From assembly GCA_022450705.1 (NCBI GenBank), contig JAKUPP010000008.1, forward strand, positions 1 through 40,595: DNA of 40,595 nt, given 5' to 3'. Under the pieces are notes generated by a model that had not been told where the DNA came from, ran no database searches, and saw nothing but the letters and a program-made list of their open reading frames with translations. Position numbers and translations under genes: made by a program. This DNA comes from Alphaproteobacteria bacterium (GTDB lineage: Bacteria; Pseudomonadota; Alphaproteobacteria; GCA-002720895). This document shows positions 40,556 through 40,595 of the stretch, one piece after another (within the stretch, counting starts at the first letter, position 1; the number at the start of each line of letters is the position of its first letter).

Positions 40556-40591
40556 ATTGCTACACCGATTGCTACACCAATTCGCACCAAC
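40556..40591. repeat. Short 12-bp-period tandem repeat: ATTGCTACACCG / ATTGCTACACCA / ATTCGCACCAAC (two near-exact copies, one degenerate)
   Basis: Read directly from the last 40 bp of the window. Confidence 0.6.
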
Positions 40592-40595
40592 TTTT

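Noticed and set aside
1-40595. CRISPR array, transposase/IS, toxin-antitoxin, restriction-modification, phage structural or secondary-metabolite genes
   Set aside because: None recognised: almost every kilobase is explained by core housekeeping CDSs and no regularly spaced repeats were seen apart from the short repeat at the right edge.

Overview
The window is a 40.6 kb AT-rich, densely packed bacterial chromosomal segment. Protein content and gene order look alphaproteobacterial, most like SAR11/Pelagibacterales (lineage inferred by recognition only). It encodes almost entirely core housekeeping modules: BamB/Der, purF-cvpA, dnaB-rplI-rpsR-rpsF, fabD-fabG-acpP-fabF-mltG-gmk, rsmA-pdxA-surA-lptD-lptG-lptF, pepA-ndk, purM-purN, DUF2066-hda, aspS, topA, plsY, pyrC-pyrB, ruvX, gatCAB and a tRNA-Ser(GCT) at the right end. 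I see no CRISPR array, transposon, prophage block, defence island or secondary-metabolite cluster, and no convincing new multi-gene system. The observations most worth a second look are: (i) a Der/EngA-like GTPase with one G domain plus the KH-like domain instead of two G domains; (ii) a 38-aa membrane ORF missed by the ORF track between ndk and purN; (iii) a 10-bp perfect hairpin overlapping the stop codons of the convergent der/purF genes; (iv) a ~90-aa Lys/Glu-rich C-terminal extension on bL9; (v) a dihydroorotase that has lost its His metal ligands, overlapping pyrB; (vi) 12-bp-period direct repeats just downstream of tRNA-Ser, where the window ends, possibly the edge of an integrated element.
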